Below are positions 35,818-47,720 of a stretch of 64,000 bases of DNA, in pieces. The stretch lies in assembly GCA_029891385.1 (NCBI GenBank), contig CM057224.1:2914001-2978000 (forward strand), written 5' to 3'. A program made the position numbers and the translations under genes. Source of the DNA: Erythroxylum novogranatense (lineage: Eukaryota; Streptophyta; Magnoliopsida; Malpighiales; Erythroxylaceae). Every line of letters starts with the position of its first letter. Within the stretch, counting starts at the first letter, position 1. A model generated the notes under the pieces. That model searched no databases, was not told the DNA's origin, and saw only the letters and a program-made list of their open reading frames with translations.

Positions 35818-37793
35818 AAATACTTTACCAATATTAGTGCCAAATTTCATTTTAATATGGTATTATACCATTATCAATTAATATTAGGTAATATTTCAGA
35901 TAATTTTAAAATTATAAAACAGTTATCGAAGCTTTTAAATTACATAATAGTCCTCAAGATATTGTATTATATAATTTTATATCAATCTTGTCTCCAAAAT
36001 TATAATAATAGAAAATTAAAATAATAATAACCTATTTATTTTATTAATATTACTTCTGCATATTTCACATATAAATAATAAATACAATTCATATTTAAAA
36101 GATCATTTAATCATCATAAGAATAAAAAATATCAACTAGTTAAGAATAAGATCTGCGTATTATTAGATCTCTCAGTCCCACGCCTCAAATGGATTTATAT
36201 TGGATGTTGTTGTTATTACAAATAAAAACTAAAGATAATACAAAATACTTAAAATGTTACAATTTGATCCTATAATAAATAATCATTACATAAAACTTCA
36301 AATAAAAACAATAATAAAGTTTTATGACTCTATAATTATTACAAAAAGATTTATGTCGAGAAAACAACTAAGTAGAAGTAAAACACGAAATAAAAAGATT
36401 TATAGTTATATCTATATCATGTATATAATTTAACATGTGCATGAAATACAAGTAAATTATAATAATAAAATAAATGAAAATTTTGAAACTTTATTCAATC
36501 GAATATCTACCCAAATTGTATTAACTCTAATTTTAATTTGGTATAAAATCCCCATCGTTAAAAGAAACCTCAAAATTACCATCATTTAAATTCATTACAC
36601 CTAATGACATGTCAATATTTTTTCATACAATATTTTCTTCCAAGTCACTCTTATCTACAAACTTGGTTTCTTAGAAACTTAATTCACCAAAAGATTGATA
36701 TGGTCAAGGTAAATTGGATATACAAAACTAATTATTCTATTAAGATTCCTAGTAAATAAATAAAATTAGATTATTAAGAAATTATGTTAACTTAATAATG
36801 ATAATAAGATACATTAATTTATCAAAACTTTAAATTGTATCGAACAAAGACTAAGATGTTTAATTTTTTTGATCCAATATATTTCTTTTCTTGGAATGGA
36901 TTAATTCATATATGTTTTAATTATTTTCACACCATATTGTACTCACACGTTGAATTGGAATTGAAATTTGAATTAGAAACCCTTTCAATTTTAGAATACT
37001 ACTTTCAAATTGGTCCTACTAAGTAATTATAAGACAACAAAAGTAATATTATAAACAAAATAAAATGATAATTAATTTTGAATATGTAACAAAAATGAAA
37101 AATATATACTGGGATTAAGCTTGTCCTTTAGCGAATAGTAACAGGCATCCCAAAATCACCATAAACATCTTTGTAAACATCCATTTGTGAGCTTAGGAGA
37201 TCTTGTTCATCTCATGGGCAATAATTATCATAAAAGTTAATAAGATTATCTTATTAACTTCAGTTTTCTTTATAAAACTTAGTCTGAAATAGACATTAAT
37301 ATTAAAAAATGCCCTAGCTACAAACAATAGTGATTAAAATTACCTTTCACGTCTCTTATTAATGGCTATAAGATTAAATGTGTACAAAGAAGGCCTACTT
37401 TTTATATTGACTTGATTGCATCCTATACTCTCTTTATGATATCATAAAAATAACTCATTATTGTCTTCTTATCACTATCAATCAAACGAAAACTCTCACA
37501 AAAGATTTACAAACTCATATTACAAATTAACACTAAGAACAAAATTCACGATCTTCAAATATAATTCTAGAAACCTCCACTCTAGTAATAAAACTGATAT
37601 ATTGAGATATGACTCATTTATCACTTATAAATATTTGCCTTAACTCCTCATTCGTTAAAACAAAACATTGAAGTGATAAGAAATTAGTCGCAAATCTTGT
37701 AATACTAGGATGACATAAAATTCTATCATTGGTGAAATCTTTTCTCATCAAATTTAAGACCTGTGCATGATTATATATGAACATGATTACTTT
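35818..37793 (-). pseudogene. Duplicated C-terminal portion of a DUF659-type hAT relic (copy 1)
   Basis: Nearly collinear with 40651-42618, from ATACTTTACCAATATTAGTG to TATATGAACWTGATTACTTT. The recognisable protein part, 37790-37614 minus, reads FIYNHAQVLNLMRKDF and SITRFATNFLSLQCF, the hAT transposase region after DUF659. The lower part also holds remnants of the YKDVxGDFGMPVTIR segment near 37130-37200. The copy ends at 37793, exactly where a gypsy LTR begins, with ACTTT as the apparent target duplication. Confidence 0.85.
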
Positions 37794-39914
37794 TGGGCCC
37801 AGGTCCCGGATCCCTATTCTCGATGTGGCCCCTCGGGCTGCGCCAGCGACGAGCTCCCAAATATAACGAAATCGATCCCAACATCCATACATAATTCGAT
37901 TCACACAAACATACATACACACATTCTGCACATGCATTCCATCTTTGAATTAAACACCCCATAAACCAAGGGCTTCATGCCATAACAACCCAAAGAAATT
38001 TACACAAGTATTCTCAAAATAGCATAATACAAAATAAAGTTTAAATCCAAAATACATGAATATGCTCCATGATGATATGCTCGGAGGGCCAACTAAAGTA
38101 CTAACTTAATACAAAGCTCCTAACTAGTTTGAAGTTTCCGATGCCTTGCAAGATCAATGATCGTCTCGTTCTGCACCTGAGGAGGGGGAGATAATAGGGT
38201 GAGCTGCGATGCTCAGTAGCATATACATTTGTAGCTATTGACAACGAGCAACACATTCAAACATATATATGTACAAGTATAGCAAGTTAACACTTATCAA
38301 TTGATTCACATTATTATAGCCATCAAGAGAATATGTCATGCAATTCCTACTTCACAACATAACAATTATTATGCATCATTTCTAACAAATCAATCATGCA
38401 ATGCACAACAAATGGCTCGAGAGTTCCGTAAAACGATCCGGATAAACCGAAGTTTATATCGTAAACAAAACGAGTCCGATTTCTCAAGGATCTCGTGGCC
38501 TCAAGCCGACAGCCGGGAGAAGGCTATACGTCGACGTGCACGTGACTATCCATCCGTTACTCTCTCACCCAAACAAAGCACATAACAATTCGTTTTATGC
38601 TCAAAGCATTTTATCAAAACTTTCATACTTTTCATTCTTTTCATTCTTACACAATGCCATAATGCCCATCAAGGCAGTACATAAACTTGATCACACTGCA
38701 TTTGCAATATTTCTCATAATTCAACACAAGCAGTGTCACACACATGCAAGCAAGCATACACATATTGCCCATACACGCAACAACCATAAATATATTACCC
38801 ACCTAATATCGCTCGAGAATTAAACTCACTGTGGTCCTTCCTCTTGCGGTTGGATCAGGTCGGCTTGGTTTCCTATAACAGACCAAGTTCCCATTCAATT
38901 AACATTCAAAAGAAATATTCAAAAGCTTGAAAATAAAAAAGAAAAGCACAAAAAGTCTACATTCGACATTCACCTAAATTCCCGAATCCTAAGAGGCAAA
39001 TTCTGAACTTCCTTTCTTCATACAACTTGTAGCCCTTTATTTCTAGTTCACAACGAATCCAAAATCACCACATTTGGACATTTACAACCAAAGATATGCC
39101 CAAAAGACTAAAATTCACTGCGCTGAAAAACTGCAGCTAGCTGTGGCGAATATTACGTTCGTCGCGGCGAAAGGCCCGTGTGTGTCGCGACGTACACCCC
39201 CCTAAACGTACGCCGCGACGTGCACATATATGTGCACCGCGACGTGCACACTTTTGTACGTGCGGGTCTGGGAACTCCTCCCGAACCTGATTTTTCAGCT
39301 TTTTTCCAACCTCAATCCTTTCCTTTTTCAAATGCAACCCACCTAAACCTTAATTCAAGTCCTAAACTTCAGTTCTAACTCATTCAAACCTTAAAAACAG
39401 TCATAAGATCATCAACCCAAAGATTTCACTTAGGTTTTTTCGAAAACCCTACATAATCGGTTCTAACCTCATACAAAACGATTCTAGGGTTTAATTCAAC
39501 AAAAACAAGATGGAAAGAAGCTAACTTACCCGGAAATGCTTCAAAACTGTCGAAAACCTTAAGAATCAAAAGCCCAATTTTCTCTTCTCTTCTTCCTCAC
39601 CCACGATAACTCTTCCTTCTTCTTTTGTCTTCTTCTATTTCCTTCTTTCTTTCTAATTCTCTCTTTTAAGCCTAAAGGATTGGACAATGACTAAAATACC
39701 CTCCTATGCAAAGCCTTAACCTATCCAACTTAAGTAATCTTCCTAAAATGCCCTCACACATTCCTATCCCTTAAGTTTCATTAAAACCACATTAAACTCA
39801 ACTTAATCTCAATTATCCACTAACACTCCCAATTAAATCCAATGAAACCAGAAATCACAAAATTAACACAATTCAGGCTTAATGACATCATAAAGAAAAA
39901 TTCGGGGTTCAACA
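37794..39914 (-). mobile_element. 3' LTR of a truncated minus-strand Ty3/gypsy element
   Basis: On the minus strand it starts TGTTGAACCCCGAATTTTTC at 39914 and ends CCTGGGCCCA at 37794 (TG...CA), about 2.1 kb. It is preceded by the polypurine tract AAGAGGGGGAGAAA. It contains GC-rich direct repeats CGCCGCGACGTGCACA near 39180-39250. The outer edge abuts hAT sequence ending ACTTT. Small frames over 38301-39378 are LTR noise. Confidence 0.88.
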
Positions 39915-39930
39915 TTTCTCCCCCTCTTAA
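39915..39930 (-). other. Polypurine tract of the truncated gypsy element
   Basis: Minus-strand AAGAGGGGGAGAAA immediately before the LTR start. It fixes the element's orientation. Confidence 0.8.
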
Positions 39931-39939
39931 AAGACATTT

Positions 39940-40650
39940 CGTCCTCGAAATTATTACCTGAGTCATCGAAGAGATACGGATACTTCTCCTTCATGGCTTC
40001 CAATGGCTCTCATGTAGCCTCCTTTATCGAATGATTCATCCACAAGACTTTGACTAGCTGAACCGTCTTGTTCCTGAGGACTTTTTCCTTGGTATCCAAC
40101 CACTGGTTGCTCCTCATAACTCAGATCATCCCGTAACTGAACCTCACTAGTCTGAATGATATGAGAAGGATCCGATCTATACCTCCTCAACATAGAAACA
40201 TGGAAGACATCATGAATCTGAGACAATTCTGGAGGTAACGCCAACCTGTAGGCGAGTGGTCCAATCCTCTCAAGGATCTCATACGGACCCACATACCTCG
40301 GACTCAACTTACCCTTCTTGCCAAATCTCATTACTCCTTTCCAAGGAGATGTCTTAAGGAACACTTTTTCATCGACTTCAAACTCCAACTCCTTTTGGTG
40401 CGCATCAATGTAACTCTTCATCCTATCTCAGTCTTTTGTCAAGCCGCTAACCAGATCGACTTTACGAATCGTCGTGCGAATCAATTCAGTCCTACCGGTT
40501 TCCTCTCTCCTTCTTCATTCCAACAAATCGAAGTCCTACATCTCCGCCCATACAAAGCCTCATATGGAGCCATCTGAATACTAGAATGGTACGAATTATT
40601 ATAAGCAAATTCGACCAATGGCAAATGCTCATCCCAATCTCCTCAAAAAT
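39940..40650 (-). pseudogene. Integrase C-terminus and chromodomain of the truncated gypsy element
   Basis: The minus strand shows [16 protein letters not shown] and [14 protein letters not shown] in degraded form, then [20 protein letters not shown] and [16 protein letters not shown]. The chromodomain-like tail reads [15 protein letters not shown] in a shifted frame, with TGG changed to TGA before [14 protein letters not shown]. It resembles the Tekay-type element at 12-21 kb but is a different family copy. It is cut at about 40650 within the integrase, where hAT copy 2 begins. Confidence 0.88.
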
Positions 40651-43640
40651 CCATTATCAATACTTTACCAATATTAGTGCCAAATTTCATTTTAATATGG
40701 TATTATACCATTATCAATTAATATTAGGTACTATTTTAGATAATTTTAAAATTATAAAACAGTTTTAGAAGTTTTTAAATTACATAATAGTCCCTCAAGA
40801 TATTGTATTATATAATTTTATATCAATCTTGTCTCCAAAAATTATAATAATAGAAAATTAAATAATAACAACCCATTATTTTTATTAATATTACTTCTCA
40901 TATTTCACATATAAATAATAAATATAATTCATATTTAAAAGATCATTTAATCATCATACAAATAAAAATTATCTACTAATTAGGAATAAAGTCATGTACT
41001 ACTAGACCTCCTCGGGCTCCACGCTTGTTGGATTTATATTGAGTATTTTGTTATTACAAATAAAAACTAATGATAATACAAAATACTTAAAATGTTACAA
41101 TTTGATCCCATAATAAATAATAATTATATAAAACAATAATAAAGTTTTATGACTCTATAATTATTACAACAAAGATTTGTGTCGAGAAAACAACTAAGTA
41201 AAAGTAAAACAAACAAAAAGATTTATAGTTATATCTATATTGCATGTATATAATTTAACATGTGCATGAAATACAAGTAAAATTATAATAAAAAATAAAT
41301 GAAAATTTTGAAACTTTATTCAATCGAATATCTACCCAAATTGTATTAACTCTAATTTTAATTTGGTATAAAATCCCCATCGTTAAAAGAAACCTCAACA
41401 TTACCATCATTCAAGTTCATTACACCTAATGACATGTCAATATTTTTTTCATACAATATTTTCTTCCAAGTCACTCTTATCTACAAACTTGGTTTCTTAG
41501 AAACTCAATTCACCAGAAGATTGATATGGTCAAGGCAAATTGGATATACAAAACTAATTATTCTATTAAGATTCCTAGTAAATAAATAAAATTAGATTAT
41601 TAAGAAATTATGTTAACTTAATAATGATAATAAGATACATTAATTTATCAAAACTTTAAATTGTATCGAACAAAGACTAAGATGTTTAATTTTTTGTTCC
41701 AATATATTCCTTTTCTTGGAATGGATTAATTCAAATATGTTTTAATTATTTTCACACCATATTGTACTCACACGTTGAATTGGAATTGAAATTTGAATTA
41801 GAAACCGTTTCAATTTTAGAATACTACTTTCAAATTGGTCCTACTAAGTAATTATAAGACAAAAAAGTAATATTATAAACAAAATAAAATGATAATTAAT
41901 TTTGAATATGTAACAAAAATGAAAAATAGATACTTGGATTAAGCTTGTCCTTTAGCGAATAGTAACAGGCATCCCAAAATCACCAGAAACATCTTTGTAA
42001 ACATTCATTTGTGAGCTTAGGAGATCTTGTTCATCTCATGGGTAATAATTATCATAAAAGATAATAAGATTCTCTTATTAACTTCAGTTTTATTTATAAA
42101 ACTTAGTCTGAAATAGACATTAATATTAAAAAATGCCCCAGCTACAAATAATAGTGATTAAATTACCTTTCACATCTCTTATTAATTGGCTATAAGATTA
42201 AATGTGTACAAAGAAGGCCTACTTTTTATATTGACTTGATTGCATCCTATACTCTCTTTATGATATCATAAAAATAACTCATTATTGTCTTCTTATCACT
42301 ATCAATCAAACGAAGTACTCTCACAAAAGATTTACAAACTCATATTACAAATTAACGCTAAGAACAAAATTCATGATCTTCAAATATAATTCTAGAAACC
42401 TCCACTCTAGTAATAAACCTGATATATTGAGATATGACTCATTTATCACTTATAAATATTTGTCTTAACTCCTTCTTCGTTAAAACAAAACATTGAAATG
42501 ATAAGAAATTAGTCGCAAATCTTGTAATACTAGGACGACATAAAATTCTATCATTGGTGAAATCTTTTCTCATCAAATTTAAGACCTGTGCATGATTATA
42601 TATGAACTTGATTACTTTATGTACTTTTTGCATAGTTTCGTCAATGATAAGAAAATATCTAGCATCTCTTATATTTTTCAACGTCAAGTTAATACGATGT
42701 AGTAGAAAGAGTCCAACAAAAAAATATAACTACTTTGCAATCCTTTTATAGTTGCTTTGTAAGCAAAATCATATTAGTAATGAACTGAATAATATTTTGT
42801 AGCTCAACTTTATTCACAACTTCATCAAATATCAGAAACATAGTATTAACATTTCTAAACAGACCATATTTATTAATATAGTTCAAAAATATTGTCCCTC
42901 TAGTAAAAACCAAACTATTAATAATAGACTCATGTTTTCTCTTTGCCCAACCATCACCCATGATTGAACACCCATCAGTTGCCCAAGTCATTCTTTTTTT
43001 TAATCCAAATAGCTATTTATTTTATAAAAAAGTTGTTTAAAAGCTTACCTATATAGTCATCAATCGAAGGATCCTTACAGTATCGATTGTAAAAGGCAAT
43101 AATATCTACCTTAGGCTAATAATACTAAGATTGTGCGGTATTGAATAATAAACCTAATCATACCACCATCTAGCTATTGTTATGTCAAGCTTTAGGAGTT
43201 GTACGTGGTTCAACAAAGTTAGACACTTATCTTTTTCTGTTCTTAACTTCATTTACAGCATTCCCTTCATGTTGGTTAGAAATACTATAAACTTCAACAT
43301 CCCCACCATTATCTCTACCACTGCAAAAGGAACTTTCACTACTAATTTCATAGTTTAGTTTTTGCCTTGTAACTTCTCATGTTGATACTCTTCATTTTTT
43401 ATTTCATATCATGACTCACTTTCTTACAATTCTGTACATCACCTGTTATCCCAGCCAAATCCTTCTTTAATCTTGTGATTCTCTCACCTTTCAAATAATC
43501 ATTACAATACAAATAAATGGTATAGTTCTTCATTCTAATAACTTTTCTAGTATGAGCTAAAACTGGATCATCGAATCTTCCTGAAGTAGCTAAATTACCA
43601 GGAGTATTTAAACTTCCTCCTATTTATCTGTACAAATTAA
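40651..43640 (-). pseudogene. DUF659-type hAT transposase relic
   Basis: Minus-strand order is as follows. 43640-43490 is a degraded BED finger (GRFDDPVLAHTRKV ... YTIYLYCNDYLKGERITR). 42991-42746 is DUF659 (TDGCSIMGDGWAKRKHESII ... LIFDEVVNKVELQNIIQFIT). 42687-42439 encodes LKNIRDARYFLIIDETMQKV, NHAQVLNLMRKDFTND and SITRFATNF. Farther down, near 41990-41930, QMNVYKDVSGDFGMPVTIR is recognisable. Stops and frameshifts separate the blocks, and one BED cysteine is retained poorly. It is a typical plant hAT; dead. Its C-terminal 2 kb is the second copy of the duplicated segment. Confidence 0.82.
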
Positions 43641-43819
43641 TGAACTTAATAACATCATATCTAAATAAAATTATGTAAAATAATAAGAAGAAATAGCGGA
43701 ACAACAGTTTCTTAATAATCGTATGATATACACTTGCAAGTGAACTTCACGAACTTATATAAATGATTCGTTAATAAACTTTGATGCTTAAGCACATTTT
43801 ATCCAAGAAATTCTCATGT

Positions 43820-45150
43820 TAATTTATTACATAAACTCACAAATATAACTCATTTTGTGTGATTATATAACTCAAACATAAACTTACAATTATAACTCAT
43901 TTTATATAATTATATAATTCAATCACATAGTCATAATTATAAGTCAATTTGTATAATTACATAATTCAACCATAAATTCACTAATATAACCCATTTTGTG
44001 TGATTACATAATTCAAACATAAAACTCACAACTAACTCATTTTGTATGATTATATAATTCAACCACAAAGTCATTCAATCATAAAGTCATAAGTATAACT
44101 CATTTTGTGTGATTACATAACTCAAATATAAACTCACAACTATAACTCATTTTGTGTGATTACATAACTCAAATATAAACTCACAACTATAACTCATTTT
44201 GTCCGATTACATAATTCAACCATAGAATCACAACTATAACACATTTTGTATGATTACATAATACAATCATAAACACAACTATGACTCATTTTGTATGAAT
44301 ACATATTTCAACCATAAATTCACAACTATGATCCACGTTATGTAATTACATAACTCAAATATAAATTCACAACTATAACTCATTTTGTCTTATTACAAAA
44401 TTCAACCATAAATTCACAACTATAACCCATTTTTTGCTATTATATAAGTAAAATGTAAACTCCCAGTAATAACTTATTTTGGATGATTTCATAATTCAAT
44501 AATAAAGTCATAATTATAACTCAATTTGTATGATTACATAATTTAGCTATAAATTCACAATTATAACCCGCTTTGTGTGATCGATAACTCAAACATAAAC
44601 TCACAAATTATAACTCATTTTGTATGATTACATAATTCAACTACAAAGTCATAACTATAACTTATTTTTATGATTACATGATTCAATCATAAAGTCATAA
44701 TTATAACTCAATTTATACGATTACATAGTTTAACAATAAATTCACAATTATAACTAATTTTCTGTGATTACATAACTCATAATTATAGCTCATTTTGTAT
44801 GATTACATTACATAATTAAACCATAAACACAACTATAACCCATTTTGTATGATTACATTATTTAACCATAAATTCACAACTATAAACCATTTTATATAAT
44901 TACAAAACTCAAATATAAATTCATAACTATAACTCATTTTATATGATTACATAATTTAAATATAAATTCAAAACTATAACCTATTTTATGTGATGACATA
45001 ATTCAACCATAAATTCATAACTATAACTCATTTATGTGATGACATAATTCAACCATAAATTCACAACTATAATCTTTTATGTGATGACATAATTCAATAA
45101 TAAATTAATCCATTTTATATGATTACATAGTTCAATTTACAAACCATTTT
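43820..45150. repeat. 47-bp minisatellite array, about 28 copies
   Basis: The unit is TATAACTCATTTTGTGTGAT followed by TACATAACTCAAATATAAAC and TCACAAC. Adjacent good copies begin at 44094, 44141 and 44188, giving an exact 47-bp period. Copies are degenerate toward both ends. The array lies just upstream of the hAT BED exon, where the other hAT has its pentamer array. Confidence 0.9.
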
Positions 45151-45436
45151 ATGAGAACTACTTTTGTGACAATATGTAACTCAATTCACTAATTCTTTAC
45201 TTCAATTTTGTCATTAGTTTTAATCTTTCATTCACTAATTTTTTATTTTTTCACTAACTTACAATATTTCATTCACTCATTTTAATTATCACAGACAAAA
45301 CAAAAAAGGAGAACACAATATTTATTTTTAAAAATGAGATCCACAGCAACAGTAATTCACCCACGATTCATAATCCTCAAAATCCCAAAAAACAATAATT
45401 CACTCCACATTCGGCTTGAAAGTTTGAGACATAATA

Positions 45437-45820
45437 CTCCCTCCGATTCATAATAAGAGTCGTTTTAGAAAAATACACGCTTATTCAGAAAACTAATGAA
45501 ATTATAGATATACCCTTATTAATACTCCCATAAATTATAGATTTACCCTTATTAAATAATAAATGAATGTTGTTAAGAACTGAAAGGTTTTGAAGCAAAT
45601 AAAAAAGAAATATGATGAAGTGCATTGAAAAGGTAATTTGCAATAAGTAGCATGTGAGAGAAATTGTTATGAAATTGTGATATGTATAATTAAAATGAGA
45701 GAGAAATGAAAGGTTAATTTTGGAAGAAAAATTATAAACATGCATACAAAGTCAAGAATGACATTTATTTTGAATAATTAAAATGTATCTAAAACGACAC
45801 TTATTATAAATATGAGGGAA
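45437..45820. mobile_element. Stowaway-type MITE (Tc1/mariner)
   Basis: The left end CTCCCTCCGATTCATAATAA continues GAGTCGTTTTAG. The right end is its near reverse complement, ending ACACTTATTATAAATATGAG then GGAA. It is flanked by TA at 45435-45436 and 45821-45822. The CTCCCTCCG terminus and TA target are diagnostic of Stowaway. 384 bp, no gene; an 86-codon minus frame inside is noise. Confidence 0.9.
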
Positions 45821-45949
45821 TACAAAATTTCATATTTCAATTTTCAACAGTCAATACAACAGAATCCAGAATTCCAGATTCACTCAGACACTCATTTTAA
45901 GTATTTCAACACATCAACAGTCACAAGTCATAATACAACACACGGTTCA

Positions 45950-46270
45950 CTTTTGGCAACTTTGAGCAACTGTTATGACGGAGGAGGACGAAGGTGGAGG
46001 AAGACAATGAGCTACGTGGGTAGATCTGTGTGGGAGGCTGGGATGCTGAAAGACGGGCTGTGTAGGCTGCGACGGATCGGTTGCGACACAGGAGACAAGC
46101 TGTGCGATTATCAACGACTGGAGTGAGGCGAGTGCGAGTAAGCACTAAGTAGAGAAGATTGCAGACGAACAGAGCCAAAGAGTGAGCCAGTGAACAGAGG
46201 TGGGTAGGCGGGGAAAAAATGAGGGGGGAGAGGAGAGTGTCTGCATTAGGTTTAATTTAGGTTAATTGAA
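45950..46270. other. GC-rich leader associated with the DUF659-type hAT relic
   Basis: A GC-richer block (GGAGGAGGACGAAGGTGGAGG and GGGGGGAGAGGAGAGTGTCTG) in AT-rich surroundings, followed by TTAGGTTTAATTTAGGTTAATTG. It parallels 6300-6700, which ends GGTTAGGTAGATTTTTAGGTT. Inferred to be the transposase leader of this hAT; overlapping frames on both strands are not supported. Confidence 0.4.
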
Positions 46271-46369
46271 ATTTTTTTTAAAGTGGTCCTCCAATTTTTG
46301 AATATTTTTTAATTTGACCAAACTGTGATACAATATTACTTTTTTTTTTATATTAAGAATCGGGGCTAA

Positions 46370-46694
46370 TGTTATGAACAGGGCCGAAAGCCCATTGATC
46401 GAGCTGAGCCGAGTGAACCGTGTAAACCGAGCAACCACTTGCTTTATAGTTAGGGGAAATTAGCAAAATGGGGTATCGAAATTGTGAAGCGAATGGAAGT
46501 CTCCTTCTCATCCCCTTTTCTCTCTATTCCCCTGTTCTCTCTATTTCTCATCTCCCTTCTGAATCGTTAACTATACAATTCTTATACTTGTATTTCCCTT
46601 ATCAAGCAATACAAATTTCGAGAATTCCTCTGTTAACTTCTTATCTACTGTTGCTCTTACATTATTTCCTCTTTTGCGTTAATTGTTCACTTCA
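46370..46694 (+). repeat. 5' LTR of the gene-capturing element
   Basis: 325 bp, TG...CA. It differs from the 3' LTR at about eight visible positions plus one indel. The frame starting MGYRNCEANGSLLL inside it recurs in the other LTR and is not a gene. Confidence 0.93.
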
Positions 46695-46722
46695 TTGGTG
46701 CTTTCATTGAAACTCTGCGTAG

Positions 46723-46902
46723 ATGGCAGAGCATCAACACCAACTTCATTTCGACTCCCTTGATGATAACATTCAGGTCATACACAATAACTTTCAGGCC
46801 ATACACCATGATTTCACCAAGATTATTTCATCTTGTGCCGAGAACACTCTTCTTCTTCAAAAGATCTTGGATCTACTCCCAGCCTCCACACATCTGAACT
46901 AG
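46723..46902 (+). pseudogene. Gag-like N-terminal frame of the element
   Basis: It opens MAEHQHQLHFDSLDDN 28 bases after the LTR and contains two similar heptad-like repeats (IQVIHNNFQ, FQAIHHDFT). It ends at a TAG after about 59 codons. Position suggests the element's own gag start; I recognise no conserved gag domain. The frame downstream of the stop is the same, so a read-through product is imaginable. Confidence 0.4.
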
Positions 46903-46904
46903 CC

Positions 46905-47720
46905 ACAGGATGAACCTCCAGTGTTCGATGGCATGCTCCAGACAACCTCTGATGCAACGTGTGTGTTTGGGATTGGCGAGAACGATGGATCTGAGCTTGT
47001 CGATGATGTTTCAGACTCACACGAAACGATGGATCAAATGCCGGACCGAATGGCAACAATTACACCAGCGAATTTGGATGGTGTTTATGGTTTGGTTGCT
47101 GCAGTTGAGGTGTTCGATGAAATGCCGGCGCAGGAAATCACTCAAGCCGTGGAGTTTGAGGCGGTCCATGAACCACACGGTGTTGAAGACAATCAATTGC
47201 AGTCTCACGAGACAGCTTCGAGTGAGATTCCGCCTGCTTGCTTGATGAGTATGTGCATGAATAATGCTATAGAATTTATCTTGAATGAGGCTGAGGAGGA
47301 CACTATTTTGTTGTTGGGTACTTGTATTGTGGATTCCACCGAAAGGTGTAATGGAGTCCGTTCACCATATGATCAGCTAGTGTTGGTGAATGTGTATTAC
47401 GGTGGCCCGATTGGTGAGTACTTTGCTCGTGTGCCTTTTATATATTTTGATCCAGGAGGGCGGTATGTTTCTCATGCTCTTCTAATTGGTCTCGAATCTC
47501 AACTTGGGCATGTGCGTCACGTTTTGCACTCTGTAGGCACGATTTTTTCTATAGACAGTCAAGATGAAGTCGAAGTTGAAGTATATGAGTTGTTACTAAT
47601 TCAGGCTTTGGTCCAATCTAAGTTTTTTTATCCTAGCATTTTCGTTGTTGCTGCACCACTATTGATTGCATGTCAATTACAACTCTTTTCTGATCCAAGC
47701 CATGTTATACTATGGTCATT
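46905..47720 (+). CDS. Unidentified open frame in the LTR element
   Basis: In frame with the gag-like start and open without interruption until 47856, where it passes into the ATG18h-derived part. Visible features are an acidic N-terminal half (GENDGSELVDDVSDSHETMD, VFDEMPAQEITQ) and a hydrophobic block FYPSIFVVAAPLLIACQL. I do not recognise the family. It may be a second captured fragment or unmodelled gypsy sequence. Openness over about 270 codons in a decayed neighbourhood suggests recent origin or constraint. Confidence 0.4.

Noticed and set aside
39137..39378. Arg/Cys-rich frames on both strands near 39.2 kb
   Set aside because: They are produced by CGCCGCGACGTGCACA repeats inside a gypsy LTR.
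43820..45150. Regularly spaced repeats as a CRISPR array
   Set aside because: Units are contiguous 47-bp tandem copies without unique spacers, in a plant nuclear context; it is a minisatellite.
45485..45745. 86-codon minus-strand frame
   Set aside because: Wholly inside a Stowaway MITE; such elements are non-coding.
46468..46710. MGYRNCEANGS frame as a small gene (also at 48951-49166)
   Set aside because: The two copies are simply the two LTRs of one retrotransposon.
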